DNA from: Kineococcus endophyticus
Lineage (GTDB): Bacteria > Actinomycetota > Actinomycetes > Actinomycetales > Kineococcaceae
DNA length: 64,000 nt
Assembly (NCBI RefSeq): GCF_040796495.1
Contig: NZ_JBFNQN010000002.1
Coordinates: 186,001 to 250,000 of the forward strand
Reading direction: 5' to 3'
In this document: in pieces, positions 34,412 through 49,421 of the stretch
How positions within the stretch are numbered: position 1 is the stretch's first letter
How the letters are laid out: every line of letters starts with the position of its first letter
Notes under the pieces: generated by a model
Databases searched by the model: none
Told to the model about the DNA's origin: nothing
What the model saw: only the letters and a program-made list of their open reading frames with translations
Translations under genes and position numbers: made by a program

Positions 34412-35538
34412 GCGTCGATGGCCACGTCGCCCAGGGGCCGGCTGCAGCAGATGAGGACCTTGCCCGCCGCGATCTCCCGCGGGCGGATGCCGCCGTTGTG
34501 CTGCATGTCGACCTCGCCGGTCAGGAGCACCGTCTTGCACGTGCCGCACATGCCCTGGCTGCAGGAGCTCGGCGGGGACATCCCGGCACGGAACGCCGCG
34601 TCGAGGATGAACTCGTCCGGGGCGCAGGGGAAGGTGCGGCCGGACTTCGCCATCGAGATCGTGAACGTCCCCGCGTCCGCCCCCGCCGGGACGTCCGCCC
34701 CGATCGACCCCACGTCGACGGGGTCGGTGTCGGCGAAGGCCGCCTGCGGCAGTGCCTCGAAGGTGAACGTCTCCTCGTGGTGGTGGGCGAGGTCGAACTC
34801 CAGCTCGCCGAGGATCTCCCGGACCGTGGCCATGTAGCCGTCGGGGCCGCAGACGAACACCTCGCGGTCGTGCAGGTCCGGGGCGATCTCCCGCAAGGCC
34901 TCGCGCGTCAGCCGACCCTTCCAGCCCCACCACTCCTGGCCGGGGCTGTCCTGGCTGCAGACCTGCACCACGTTGACCGTCGGGAACTGGGTGGGCAGCC
35001 CGAGCAGTTCGGGCCGGAAGATGATGTCCGCCGGGCTGTGCGCGGAGTGGACGAAGACCACGTCGACGTCGGACCCCAGGTCGACGAGGGTGCGCGTCAT
35101 CGAGATGAGCGGCGTGATGCCCGACCCCGCGGAGAGGAACAGGTACTTGCGCGCGGGGTGGTGGACCATGCTGAACGCCCCGAGCGGCGGGGCCGCCGAC
35201 ACCCGGTCCCCCACCGACAGGTGGTCGTGCAGCCAGTTCGAGACGAGTCCGCCGGGTTTGCGCTTCACCGTGATGGCCAGACGGTGCGGCCGGGTCGGCG
35301 GGGAGGAGATCGTGTAGGAACGCTGGAGGCGCTGCCCGTCGACGTCCAGGTGCAGGGTGATGAACTGCCCCGGGTCGAAGTGGAAGACCTGCGGGCCGAC
35401 CGGCTCGAACCAGAACGTCTTGACGTCGTGGGTGATCTCCCGGACCCCGCCGCAGACGAGTTCGGCGACGTCGACGTCGTCGCCCCAGGCCGTGATCTCG
35501 CCGGGGTGCGGGACGCCCTGCGTCTCGGTGACCGTCAC
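34408..35538 (-). CDS. gbcB: Glycine betaine monooxygenase reductase subunit (ferredoxin reductase type)
   Basis: The 376-residue product carries electrons from NAD(P)H to the Rieske oxygenase. It has an FAD domain (RLQRSYTISSPPT), an NAD-binding domain (YLFLSAGSGITPLISM, VFVCGPDGYM) and a C-terminal plant-type [2Fe-2S] domain (SSCSQGMCGTCKTVLLTG plus a later Cys in LICCSRP), the GbcB order. GTG at 35538 overlaps the gbcA stop. The assignment to betaine rather than another quaternary amine rests on neighbouring gbcA and BCCT genes. Confidence 0.85.
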   Translation of the reverse strand: MTVTETQGVPHPGEITAWGDDVDVAELVCGGVREITHDVKTFWFEPVGPQVFHFDPGQFITLHLDVDGQRLQRSYTISSPPTRPHRLAITVKRKPGGLVSNWLHDHLSVGDRVSAAPPLGAFSMVHHPARKYLFLSAGSGITPLISMTRTLVDLGSDVDVVFVHSAHSPADIIFRPELLGLPTQFPTVNVVQVCSQDSPGQEWWGWKGRLTREALREIAPDLHDREVFVCGPDGYMATVREILGELEFDLAHHHEETFTFEALPQAAFADTDPVDVGSIGADVPAGADAGTFTISMAKSGRTFPCAPDEFILDAAFRAGMSPPSSCSQGMCGTCKTVLLTGEVDMQHNGGIRPREIAAGKVLICCSRPLGDVAIDA

Positions 35539-36818
35539 GCGATCGCCTCGAGCAGCCGCGTCACGTACCAGTTCACGAACGCCTCGACGTCGTCCTCGAC
35601 CATCGAGTACGGCCCCGGCACGTACCCGGGGTTCGCGCAGCCGACCTGCGTCCCGGCGACCAGCGCCCGGTCCTGGTCGTTGGTGGCGCGCCACACCATC
35701 GTCAGCGCGTCGAGGTCGTAGTCGACGCCCTCGACCGCGTCCGGGTGGACGAGCCACGTCGTGCGCAGCGTGCTCGTGCCCGTCGAGGTCGGCAGCACGG
35801 AGAACACCACGGCGTGGTCGGACAGCAGGTGGAACCAGGAGTTCGGCTGCATGTGCAGCGAGAGGTCCCCGAAGGCGGCGTCCTGCACGGACCCCAGCAG
35901 CTTCGTGCAGACCGCGGCGCCGTTCGGGGCGAAGGACTTTCCCTCCCCGTCCAGGGGCAGGTGCGAGAGCTGGAAACCCACCTGGCGCGTGTCCAGTTCG
36001 CGGTGGTCGCGCAGCGGCAGGCCGTGGTCGGCCCGCACCTTCGCCAGCGCGTCGGCCGCCTTGACGTAGCGGTCGTACAGCGGCTTCAGGCGGGGGGTGA
36101 TGTCCTCGGCCTCGTAGGCGAAGAGGGGGAAGTACGCCGTGATGAGTTCGGGGTGCCCGTCGCAGTGGTAGCACTCGCGGTTGTTCTCCATGACGAGCTT
36201 CCAGTTGCCCGCCTCCTGCAGGTCGTACGTCACGGCGACCTTGGCGCGGTCCAGCTCGTACGGCCGCAGGTGGGGTTCGAGGACCTCCGCCACGGCGTCG
36301 AAGTCCTCGGGCGCGTCCTGGGCCAGGCAGATGAACACCAGGCCGGCGAGGTTGCGGACGTGCACCGACCGCAGCGAGAAGCAGGACTTGTCGAACGTCG
36401 CCGGCTGCGACTCGGCGAACAGCAGCTTGCCGTCCACCCCGTACGTCCACCGGTGGTACGGGCAGACGATGTTCCCGACCGACCCCTGCCGCTCCGGCAG
36501 CAACCGCGACCCCCGGTGGCGGCACACGTTGTGGAACGCCTGCACCTGCTCGTCGTCGTCGCGGACCACGATCACCGACCAGTCGCCCACCTCGACGGTG
36601 ACGAAGTCCCCGGGTTCGGGCAGTTCGGCCGCCGCGGCGACGAAGATCCAGTTCCGCCCGAACACGACGTCGAGGTCGCGTTCGTACACCTCCTGCGAGG
36701 TGTAGAAGGGCGCCTCCAGGCTCATGCCCGGGACGCGACGGCGCACCAGCTCGTCGACGTCCTCCGGGGTCTGCTGGACCCCCGGAGCGCTGCGGGGGGC
36801 GACGGTGTGAGCGGTCAT
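35535..36818 (-). CDS. gbcA: Glycine betaine monooxygenase, Rieske oxygenase subunit
   Basis: The 427-residue oxygenase removes a methyl group from glycine betaine to give dimethylglycine and formaldehyde. The Rieske centre is C99-x-H101 and C119-x2-H122 (NVCRHRGS, CPYHRWTY). The catalytic iron site follows near NNRECYHCDGHPEL. ATG at 36818 has GAGGGAG upstream. Two 17-bp palindrome-like operators lie 40-75 bases before it. Related Rieske proteins demethylate stachydrine or carnitine, so the substrate is likely but not proven. Confidence 0.84.
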   Translation of the reverse strand: MTAHTVAPRSAPGVQQTPEDVDELVRRRVPGMSLEAPFYTSQEVYERDLDVVFGRNWIFVAAAAELPEPGDFVTVEVGDWSVIVVRDDDEQVQAFHNVCRHRGSRLLPERQGSVGNIVCPYHRWTYGVDGKLLFAESQPATFDKSCFSLRSVHVRNLAGLVFICLAQDAPEDFDAVAEVLEPHLRPYELDRAKVAVTYDLQEAGNWKLVMENNRECYHCDGHPELITAYFPLFAYEAEDITPRLKPLYDRYVKAADALAKVRADHGLPLRDHRELDTRQVGFQLSHLPLDGEGKSFAPNGAAVCTKLLGSVQDAAFGDLSLHMQPNSWFHLLSDHAVVFSVLPTSTGTSTLRTTWLVHPDAVEGVDYDLDALTMVWRATNDQDRALVAGTQVGCANPGYVPGPYSMVEDDVEAFVNWYVTRLLEAIA

Positions 36819-36857
36819 GCTGCGCTCCCTCTCGAGGAGTTCGGTCCTGGCCGGTCC

Positions 36858-36893
36858 GTTCCGCATCACGGAACAGGTGCCTCATCGCGGAAC
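36858..36893. promoter_or_regulatory. Paired 17-bp operators upstream of gbcA
   Basis: GTTCCGCATCACGGAAC (36858-36874, a perfect 6+5+6 inverted repeat) and GTGCCTCATCGCGGAAC (36877-36893) start 19 bp apart. A related pair with the same 19-bp period lies between the BCCT and ferredoxin genes (38659-38694). They probably bind one regulator of the betaine block. Confidence 0.7.
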
Positions 36894-36996
36894 GAGTCTG
36901 GGACCGCGGAGAAGGCCGTGTCAAGCAACGCGCGGGGCGCCGCGGCCGGCCGCCGGGAGACGGCCGATCACAGCGCCCCGCAACGCCTTGCGAGCG

Positions 36997-38586
36997 TCAG
37001 TCGTCGACCGTGACCGGCGCCTTGGACACGTCCACCTGCACCGGTCGCGGGCTCACCGGACGCATGAGGCGGTCGGACCGGATGTCCTTGGTGATGGCGA
37101 TGCACAAGGCCACCATGACGACGAGGAACGGGGTCGCGGCGATGATCGTGACGTTCTGCAGCGCCTGCAGGCCGCCGGCGTAGAGCAGGACCACGGCCAC
37201 CGCACCGGTGAGCACACCCCACAGGGCGGTCAGCCAGCGCCGGGGTTCGTCGTCGCCGTGGCTCGACAGGGACGCCATGACGATGCTCGCCGCGTCGGCG
37301 CCCGAGACGAAGAAGATGGCGACGAGGACGACCACGAGCACGGAGGTGACGCCGGCCAGGGGGAACTGCTGGAGCAGCGTGAACATCTGGGTGTTCTGGT
37401 CCGGGCTGGCCAGGACGTCCAGCGCCCCGGTGAGCTGCTCGTGGATCGCGGTGCCGCCGAAGACGGAGAACCACACGAGGGAGACGAGGGTCGGGATGAG
37501 CATGACGCCCACCACGAACTCGCGGATGGTCCGGCCGCGGGAGATCTTCGCCAGGAACGCGCCGACGAAGGGCGTCCAGGAGATCCACCACGCCCAGTAG
37601 AAGATGGTCCAGCCCGACAGCCACTCCGAGCCGCCGTAGGCGCCGGTGCGCACCGACATCTCCGGCAGGTGGGCCAGGTAGTTCCCCGCGGCGTTCGGCA
37701 TCAGGTCGAGGATGAACACCGTCGGGCCGACGACGAACAGGAACAGCAGCAGGACCCCGGCGAGCACCATGTTCGTGTTCGAGAGGATCTTCACGCCGCG
37801 CTCGATGCCGCTGATGGCCGAGACCACGAAGCACAGCGTGAGGACGGCGATGATGCCGACCTGCCAGCCCGTGCCGCTGCCGGCACCGAACACCTGCGAC
37901 AGGCCGCCGTTGATCTGCGCGGCCCCCAGGCCCAGGCTCACGGCCGAGCCGAAGATCGTCGCGAAGATGGCCAGGACGTCGATGGCGCGGGCGGCCCCGG
38001 CCCCACGGGGTCCGCGCAGCAGGGGCGCGAAGGCGGCCGAGAAACCTCCGGACCTCCCCTTGCGGTAGCTGGAGTAGGCCAGGGCCAGACCCACCACCGC
38101 GTAGATGGCCCACGGGTGCAGGCCCCAGTGGAACAGCGCGTAGTTCATCGCCTCACCGGCGGCGGCGTCCGTGCCGGGCTCGGTGCCCGCCTCCGGCGGC
38201 GTCATGAGGTGCGTCACCGGCTCGGTGACGCCGTAGAACATCAGGCCGATGCCCATGCCCGCCGAGAACATCATGGCGATCCAGGACGCCCGGGAGTGCT
38301 CGGGCCGCTCGTCGTCGGCCCCGAGGCGGATGCGACCCACGCGGCTGAACGCCAGGACGAGCGCGAACACCACGAAACCCGTCGCCCCGAGGACGAACGC
38401 CCAGCCGAGGTTGCCGGTGATCCAGGACAGCGCCGTCCCCGTGCCCGAGGCCAGCCGGCCGGGGACGACCACCCCGACCGCGAGGAGGACGGCCACGACC
38501 ACCAGGGAGGCGGCCAGCACCGGGACGTCCAGCGGTCTTCTCCGCCTGTTCTCCGCACGCTCTTCGTCGATCTCCTGCTCGATCAC
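36997..38586 (-). CDS. BCCT-family betaine/carnitine/choline transporter
   Basis: The 529-residue product has about 12 helices and BCCT hallmarks: MMFSAGMGIGLMFYGVTEPVTH, the aromatic signature segment GWTIFYWAWWISWTPFVGAFLAKISRGRTIREF (helix 8 region, with the Trp cage) and a late SGADAASIVMASLSS. It imports betaine or a related trimethylammonium solute with sodium or protons. GTG at 38586 follows GGAGAGGACC. It lies upstream of gbcA on the same strand, 178 bp away, with its own promoter region divergent from the ferredoxin gene. Confidence 0.94.
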   Translation of the reverse strand: MIEQEIDEERAENRRRRPLDVPVLAASLVVVAVLLAVGVVVPGRLASGTGTALSWITGNLGWAFVLGATGFVVFALVLAFSRVGRIRLGADDERPEHSRASWIAMMFSAGMGIGLMFYGVTEPVTHLMTPPEAGTEPGTDAAAGEAMNYALFHWGLHPWAIYAVVGLALAYSSYRKGRSGGFSAAFAPLLRGPRGAGAARAIDVLAIFATIFGSAVSLGLGAAQINGGLSQVFGAGSGTGWQVGIIAVLTLCFVVSAISGIERGVKILSNTNMVLAGVLLLFLFVVGPTVFILDLMPNAAGNYLAHLPEMSVRTGAYGGSEWLSGWTIFYWAWWISWTPFVGAFLAKISRGRTIREFVVGVMLIPTLVSLVWFSVFGGTAIHEQLTGALDVLASPDQNTQMFTLLQQFPLAGVTSVLVVVLVAIFFVSGADAASIVMASLSSHGDDEPRRWLTALWGVLTGAVAVVLLYAGGLQALQNVTIIAATPFLVVMVALCIAITKDIRSDRLMRPVSPRPVQVDVSKAPVTVDD

Positions 38587-38658
38587 GAGAGGTCCTCTCC
38601 GGAGGGGGTGCCGAGCACCCGGTGGGTGGGAGTGACGCTGTGGCACGGTAGTGCGGTT

Positions 38659-38694
38659 GTTGCGCGATGAGCAACGAGTTCACCAGAACGCAAC
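38659..38694. promoter_or_regulatory. Operator pair between the BCCT and ferredoxin genes
   Basis: GTTGCGCGATGAGCAAC (38659-38675), read on the minus strand, matches the second gbcA site at 14 of 17 positions. A weaker copy, GTTCACCAGAACGCAAC, starts 19 bp further at 38678. The 19-bp spacing equals that at gbcA. The pair sits between divergent BCCT and Rieske ferredoxin genes. Confidence 0.6.
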
Positions 38695-38815
38695 AGAGCG
38701 GGAACACTCGCGGAACACCGGCCCGCCGGGGCGGCGACCCCAGGACGGTGGGAGCATCCCGGGGACGGTCCACGGGACCCGGACGACGGAGCGGCGCACA
38801 GGAGGACGAAGGACC

Positions 38816-39154
38816 ATGGCGACGGGAACACGGATCGTGGCGTGCCCGGTGGCGGACCTGCCGCCGGGTGAAGTGGTGCGGGTGGACCGCCCCGAGCTCA
38901 GGGCGCCGGTCTCGGTGTTCAACGTCGAGGGCGAGTTCTTCGCGATCGACGACACCTGCACCCACGCCGACGAGTCCCTGGCGCAGGGCTGGGTGGAGGA
39001 CTGCGCCGTGGAGTGCCCCCGGCACGCCTCGGCGTTCGACCTGCGCACCGGAGTCCCGTCCAGCCCGCCGGCCCTCACGCCGGTGCGGACGCACCTGGTC
39101 GAGGTCGTCGACGGGGACGTGGTCGTCGAGGTGGGCACACCCCGACCCGCCTGA
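38816..39154 (+). CDS. Rieske-type [2Fe-2S] ferredoxin
   Basis: The 112-residue product is a small Rieske ferredoxin like those that feed multi-component oxygenases. The cluster ligands are C48-x-H50 and C67-x2-H70 ([23 protein letters not shown]). ATG at 38816 follows GGAGGACGAAGG. It is divergent from the BCCT gene and may donate electrons to GbcA or a later demethylation step; GbcB already carries its own ferredoxin domain, so its role is open. Confidence 0.9.
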   Translation: MATGTRIVACPVADLPPGEVVRVDRPELRAPVSVFNVEGEFFAIDDTCTHADESLAQGWVEDCAVECPRHASAFDLRTGVPSSPPALTPVRTHLVEVVDGDVVVEVGTPRPA

Positions 39155-39203
39155 GCAGCCACGGCACCTCCGACGGTCCGGACGAGGTCGTCGCCTCGTC
39201 GCG

Positions 39204-39217
39204 ACTGATATACCAGT
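39204..39217. promoter_or_regulatory. Near-palindrome of GntR/FCD type upstream of nhaA
   Basis: ACTGATATACCAGT is symmetric except for one pair and matches the TGGTNTACCA pattern of FadR/VanR-type GntR regulators. It lies about 130 bases before nhaA. A similar site, TGGTGTACCA, lies before the GntR gene at 41.5 kb. Confidence 0.4.
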
Positions 39218-39344
39218 GCGCAGACTACGGAGGCGTGGGGAGCGGCGTCAAGGGTCGGCGGGTACGGTGGACCGCGGTGTGCCGGGAAGTCTGGTCGGCG
39301 GTCGCTGCGGCGATCTGCTCGTCCGTCGACCCCGGAAGGACCCC

Positions 39345-40667
39345 GTGACTCCGCCCCCCACCACCCCCACGCCCCGCCGCACCCTCTTCTCCCGGGGCTC
39401 CTGGACCGAGACGCAGCGCGTCGCCGAGGTGCTGCGCAAGGAGACCGTCGGTGGGCTGCTGCTGCTCGTCGGGACCGTGGTGGCGCTGGTCTGGGCCAAC
39501 TCCCCCGCCTCCGGTTCCTACGCGGGACTGCGCGACCTCGTCGTCGGCCCCCACGCCCTGCACCTGGACCTCTCGCTCGGCCAGTGGGCCGCCGACGGCC
39601 TGCTGGCGGTCTTCTTCTTCATCGCCGGCCTCGAGCTCAAGCGGGAGTTCGTCGCGGGTGACCTGCGCGACCCCCGGCGAGCGGTCGTGCCCGTCGTCGC
39701 CGCGGTCGGCGGCATGGCTGTCCCCGCGCTGCTCTTCGCGCTCGTGACCGCGGGTGACGGGGACGCGACGAGGGGCTGGGCGATCCCGACCGCGACGGAC
39801 ATCGCGTTCGCCGTGGCGGTCCTCGCCGTCATCAGCACCCACCTGCCGTCGGCGCTGCGCACGTTCCTGCTCACCCTGGCCGTCGTCGACGACCTGCTCG
39901 CCATCACGATCATCGCCGTCTTCTACACCGACCAGCTCTCCGTCGGGCCGCTGCTGGGGGCGCTGGCCGCCGTCGCCGTCTTCGGGGTGCTCGTGCAACG
40001 ACGAGTGCGCACGTGGTGGCTGCTCGTCCCGCTGGCCGTCGTGGCCTGGGCCCTCATGCACGCCTCGGGGGTGCACGCCACGGTCGCCGGGGTGCTGCTC
40101 GGCTTCACCGTGCCCGTGGTCCGCTCCCAGGCGGCGGGCGGGCCGGAGGCCGGTCCCGGGCTGGCCGAGCACTTCGAGCACCGCTGGCGTCCGCTGTCGG
40201 CCGGCTTCGCGGTGCCGGTCTTCGCCTTCTTCTCGGCGGGGGTCACGGTCGGCGGGTTCTCCGGCCTCGTCGAGTCCCTGCAGGACCGCGTCGCGCTGGG
40301 CATCGTCGCCGGGCTCGTCGTCGGCAAGACCGTGGGCATCCTCGGCGCGACGGCGCTGGTCTGCCGCTTCACCCGCGCGCGGCTCGACAGCTCCCTGTCG
40401 TGGTGGGACGTCCTGGGCGCTGCCATGCTCGGCGGCATCGGGTTCACCGTCTCGCTGCTGATCGGCGAGCTGGCGTTCGGCGCGGGGAGCCTGCGGGACG
40501 AGCACGTCAAGGTCGGGGTGCTCACCGGGTCGCTGGTGGCCGCGGCCCTGGCGACCGTCGTCCTGCGGCTGCGCAACCGCACCTACAAGCGGCTGCACGA
40601 GCTGGAGCAGGTCGACGAGGACGGCGACGGGATCCCGGACGTCTACCAGCAGCGCCCCGCGGGCTGA
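39345..40667 (+). CDS. nhaA: NhaA Na+/H+ antiporter
   Basis: The 440-residue product is a 12-helix electrogenic Na+/H+ antiporter. It shows [56 protein letters not shown] (the ion-binding aspartates) and [13 protein letters not shown]. The C-terminal tail ends [14 protein letters not shown], a DxDxDGxxD motif that can bind calcium. GTG at 39345 follows GGAAGGACC. It lies beside the betaine genes, which fits osmotic adaptation. Confidence 0.94.
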   Translation: MTPPPTTPTPRRTLFSRGSWTETQRVAEVLRKETVGGLLLLVGTVVALVWANSPASGSYAGLRDLVVGPHALHLDLSLGQWAADGLLAVFFFIAGLELKREFVAGDLRDPRRAVVPVVAAVGGMAVPALLFALVTAGDGDATRGWAIPTATDIAFAVAVLAVISTHLPSALRTFLLTLAVVDDLLAITIIAVFYTDQLSVGPLLGALAAVAVFGVLVQRRVRTWWLLVPLAVVAWALMHASGVHATVAGVLLGFTVPVVRSQAAGGPEAGPGLAEHFEHRWRPLSAGFAVPVFAFFSAGVTVGGFSGLVESLQDRVALGIVAGLVVGKTVGILGATALVCRFTRARLDSSLSWWDVLGAAMLGGIGFTVSLLIGELAFGAGSLRDEHVKVGVLTGSLVAAALATVVLRLRNRTYKRLHELEQVDEDGDGIPDVYQQRPAG

Positions 40668-40669
40668 GG

Positions 40670-41443
40670 TCAGGCGCGCCAGCCGAGGGCGGCCGAGGCG
40701 CGGTCGGCGGCCGCCACCACGGCCGGCGTGATCTCGCACAGCCGGTCGGCGGTGAGGCGGTAGGACGGCCCCGACACGCTGAGCGCCGCCAGGACCTCGC
40801 CGTCGGCCCCCCGCACGGGGGCCGCGACGGCGTTGAGCCCGACCTCGAGCTCCTCCGTCGTGGTGGCGAACCCGTCGACGGCGATCTTGTCGAGCTGCTC
40901 CTCGAGGTCGCGACGTCGGGTCGTCGTCGCGTCCGTGTACCGGCGCAGCCGGCCGGCCGTGCCGGCCGCTCGCACCGGGGCGCAGAACGCCATGAGGACC
41001 TTGCCGCTGGACGTGGCGTGCAGGGGCGTGCGCTCCCCGATCCAGTTGTGCGTGACGACGGACGACGCGCCGCGGACCTGGTCGACGTTGAGCGCCGCGT
41101 CGCCGTCGGCGAGGGCGATGTTCACCGTCTCCCCGGTCGTCGCCGCGAGCTCCTCGCAGGCCGCCCGCGAGCGCCGCGTGACGTCGAGCTGGTCGGTCAC
41201 GGCGCCGGCGAGCCGGACGACGGCCATGCCGAGGCGGTACTTGCCGCGGTCGCCGACCTGCTCGACCAGTCCGCGCGCCTCCAGGGCCGTGACGAGGCGG
41301 AAGGCGGTCGACTTGTGGACCTCGAGCCGCTGGGCGATCTCGGTGACGCCGCCCTCCCCGAGCTCGGCGAGGACCTCCAGGACCGTCACGGCCCGGTCGA
41401 CGGACTGCACCGGGGAGGTGCGCGCGTCGGGGGTGCCGGTCAT
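40670..41443 (-). CDS. IclR-family transcriptional regulator
   Basis: The 257-residue product has the IclR HTH (SVDRAVTVLEVLAELGEGGVTEIAQRLEVHKSTAFRLVTALEARGLVEQ) and the C-terminal ligand domain (NWIGERTPLHATSSGKVLMAF, GVNAVAAPVRG-like GLNAVAAPVRGADGEVLAALSVSGP). IclR proteins often control catabolic operons, and this is a candidate for the 17-bp sites near gbcA. It converges with nhaA and is divergent from gntR. Confidence 0.92.
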   Translation of the reverse strand: MTGTPDARTSPVQSVDRAVTVLEVLAELGEGGVTEIAQRLEVHKSTAFRLVTALEARGLVEQVGDRGKYRLGMAVVRLAGAVTDQLDVTRRSRAACEELAATTGETVNIALADGDAALNVDQVRGASSVVTHNWIGERTPLHATSSGKVLMAFCAPVRAAGTAGRLRRYTDATTTRRRDLEEQLDKIAVDGFATTTEELEVGLNAVAAPVRGADGEVLAALSVSGPSYRLTADRLCEITPAVVAAADRASAALGWRA

Positions 41444-41520
41444 GGCGTCATGGTGTCAGGGTGTCCGCGCCCGTCGGGCCGGGGCGTGCCCGGTACCCGC
41501 CCCGGACCCTGCACCGGGAC

Positions 41521-41530
41521 TGGTGTACCA
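41521..41530. promoter_or_regulatory. GntR/FCD-type operator upstream of gntR
   Basis: TGGTGTACCA lies 21 bases before the GntR start, an ideal autoregulatory position. It agrees with the TGGTNNACCA pattern known for FCD-type GntR proteins. Confidence 0.5.
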
Positions 41531-41551
41531 GACGACGCGTAGGGTGAGGCC

Positions 41552-42244
41552 GTGAGCGCACCGACGACCACGCACGCGGGTCAGGAGACCTCCCCCGCGG
41601 CCCGGTCACTGGCGGACGTGGCCTACGAACGCCTGCGGGACCGGCTCGTGGTGCTCGACATCCGGCCGGGCGAGCCGCTCAACGACGACCTGCTGGCCAA
41701 GGAGTTCGGCGTCGGGCGCACCCCCGTCCGCGAGGCCCTCAAGCGCCTCGAGGTGGACCGGCTCGTCGTGGCCTACCCGCGCCGCGGGACCTTCGCCACG
41801 ACCGTCGACATGACCGACCTGGGCCACATCTCCGAGGTCCGGCGTGCGCTCGAACCGGCGGCCGCGGCGGCCGCCGCCCGCCGCGCCGGACCCGCGGCGC
41901 GCGAGGAGATGCGCGCGCTGGCCCGCACGGTGGCGACGCTGCACGCGGCCGTCGACGGCGGCGACCTCACCCAGCGCGAGCTCATGGAGCACGACGTCGA
42001 CGTGCACCGCAGCATCTACCGGCACAGCCAGAACCCCTACCTGCAGGACGTGCTCGTCCGGCTCGACAACCTCGCCACGCGCATCTGGTGCCTCGTCCTG
42101 GACCGGCTGCCGGACTTCGCCGGGCACGTCGGTGAGCACGTGGAGCTGCTCGAGGCGATCGTCGCGGGCGACGCCGACCGCGCGGCCGAGCTCGCCCTCG
42201 CCCACGTCACGGGCTTCGAGGAGTCGGTCCGTCAGGTCCTCTGA
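41552..42244 (+). CDS. GntR-family (FCD) transcriptional regulator
   Basis: The 230-residue product has a winged HTH (VAYERLRDRLVVLDIRPGEPLNDDLLAKEFGVGRTPVREALKRLEVDRLV) and an all-helical FCD ligand domain with EVRRALEPAAAAAAARRA, HDVDVHRSIYRHSQNPYL and FAGHVGEHVELLEAIVAGD histidines. It starts at GTG 41552 and is divergent from iclR. Confidence 0.93.
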   Translation: MSAPTTTHAGQETSPAARSLADVAYERLRDRLVVLDIRPGEPLNDDLLAKEFGVGRTPVREALKRLEVDRLVVAYPRRGTFATTVDMTDLGHISEVRRALEPAAAAAAARRAGPAAREEMRALARTVATLHAAVDGGDLTQRELMEHDVDVHRSIYRHSQNPYLQDVLVRLDNLATRIWCLVLDRLPDFAGHVGEHVELLEAIVAGDADRAAELALAHVTGFEESVRQVL

Positions 42245-42308
42245 CGCCCCTCCGGACGGGTCCGCAGGGGCCCGGTGCACAGGTGACGCACACCTCGGTG
42301 CGCACATT

Positions 42309-42328
42309 GTCCGCCGGAGCGGGCGGAC
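42309..42328. promoter_or_regulatory. Inverted repeat upstream of the Lrp/AsnC gene
   Basis: GTCCGCC and GGCGGAC arms separated by 6 bases end 11 bases before the ATG. The position suits autoregulation by the Lrp-family protein. Confidence 0.4.
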
Positions 42329-42339
42329 GATGCGCCAAG

Positions 42340-42796
42340 ATGTCGTCCGTGCGCCGCCTCGACTCCATCGATGCCCGGATCCTCCTCGCGCTGGACGAGG
42401 ACCCGCGCGCGACCGTGCTCGGCCTGTCGCGCCAGCTCGGCCTGGCCCGCGGCACCGTCCAGGCCCACCTGGAACGGCTGGAGTCCGACGGTGTGCTGCA
42501 CCGGTTCTCCCGGCGGCTCGCGCCCGCGGCCCTGGGCTTCTCGGTCTCGGCGTTCGTCATGATCGAGATCCACCAGGGCCAGCAGGAGGACACCCTGCGC
42601 CGGCTGCGCGAGACCCCCGAGGTCCTCGAGGTGCACGGCATCACCGGCGACGGCGACCTCATGTGCCGCATCGTCGCCCGGGACGCCGACGACCTCTACC
42701 GCGTCGGCCAGGAGGTCCTGTCCATCCCCGGGGTCGTCCGGACGAGGACCTCCCTGGCCATGCGCGAACTGGTCCCCTACCGGGTGGACCCGCTGC

Positions 42797-42816
<20 letters not shown>
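42340..42816 (+). CDS. Lrp/AsnC-family transcriptional regulator
   Basis: The 158-residue product has the AsnC HTH (LDSIDARILLALDEDPRATVLGLSRQLGLARGTVQAHLERLESDGVLHR) and the RAM domain (VHGITGDGDLMCRIVARDADDLYRV...IPGVVRTRTSLAMRELVPYR). ATG at 42340 was chosen; GTG 42349 also fits the family start. Its last 20 bases overlap the end of the convergent giant gene. Confidence 0.93.
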
Positions 42817-49210
<6,394 letters not shown>

Positions 49211-49255
49211 CCGGACCACCTCACTTCCGATCCACCACGCCGCGAGGACGTGACA

Positions 49256-49329
49256 TCTAGAACTTCTAGACGTGGTTCGGACGACGACCCACCGGACTGG
49301 AGCGACCGGACCCCACGAACCTTCTAGAA
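49256..49329. promoter_or_regulatory. TCTAGAA palindromes between the adhesin and aroC
   Basis: TCTAGAACTTCTAGA (49256-49270) is a perfect 7+1+7 inverted repeat, and TTCTAGAA recurs at 49322-49329. AT-rich palindromes of this kind are rare in such GC-rich DNA. The first lies 46 bases before the adhesin start, consistent with a dedicated operator. Confidence 0.55.
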
Positions 49330-49421
49330 CGGCCATGTCCACCCGTTCGGCTCATCAAGCGCCCGGCGCAGGCCCCCCGGCGCGGACGGTCCGCCCCGGC
49401 GGGTACGGCAGAATCGGGCGC

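Noticed and set aside
38651-38815. A longer start for the Rieske ferredoxin at 38651
   Set aside because: The extra 55 residues are low-complexity and cover the operator pair; ATG 38816 has a strong ribosome site and gives the normal family length.
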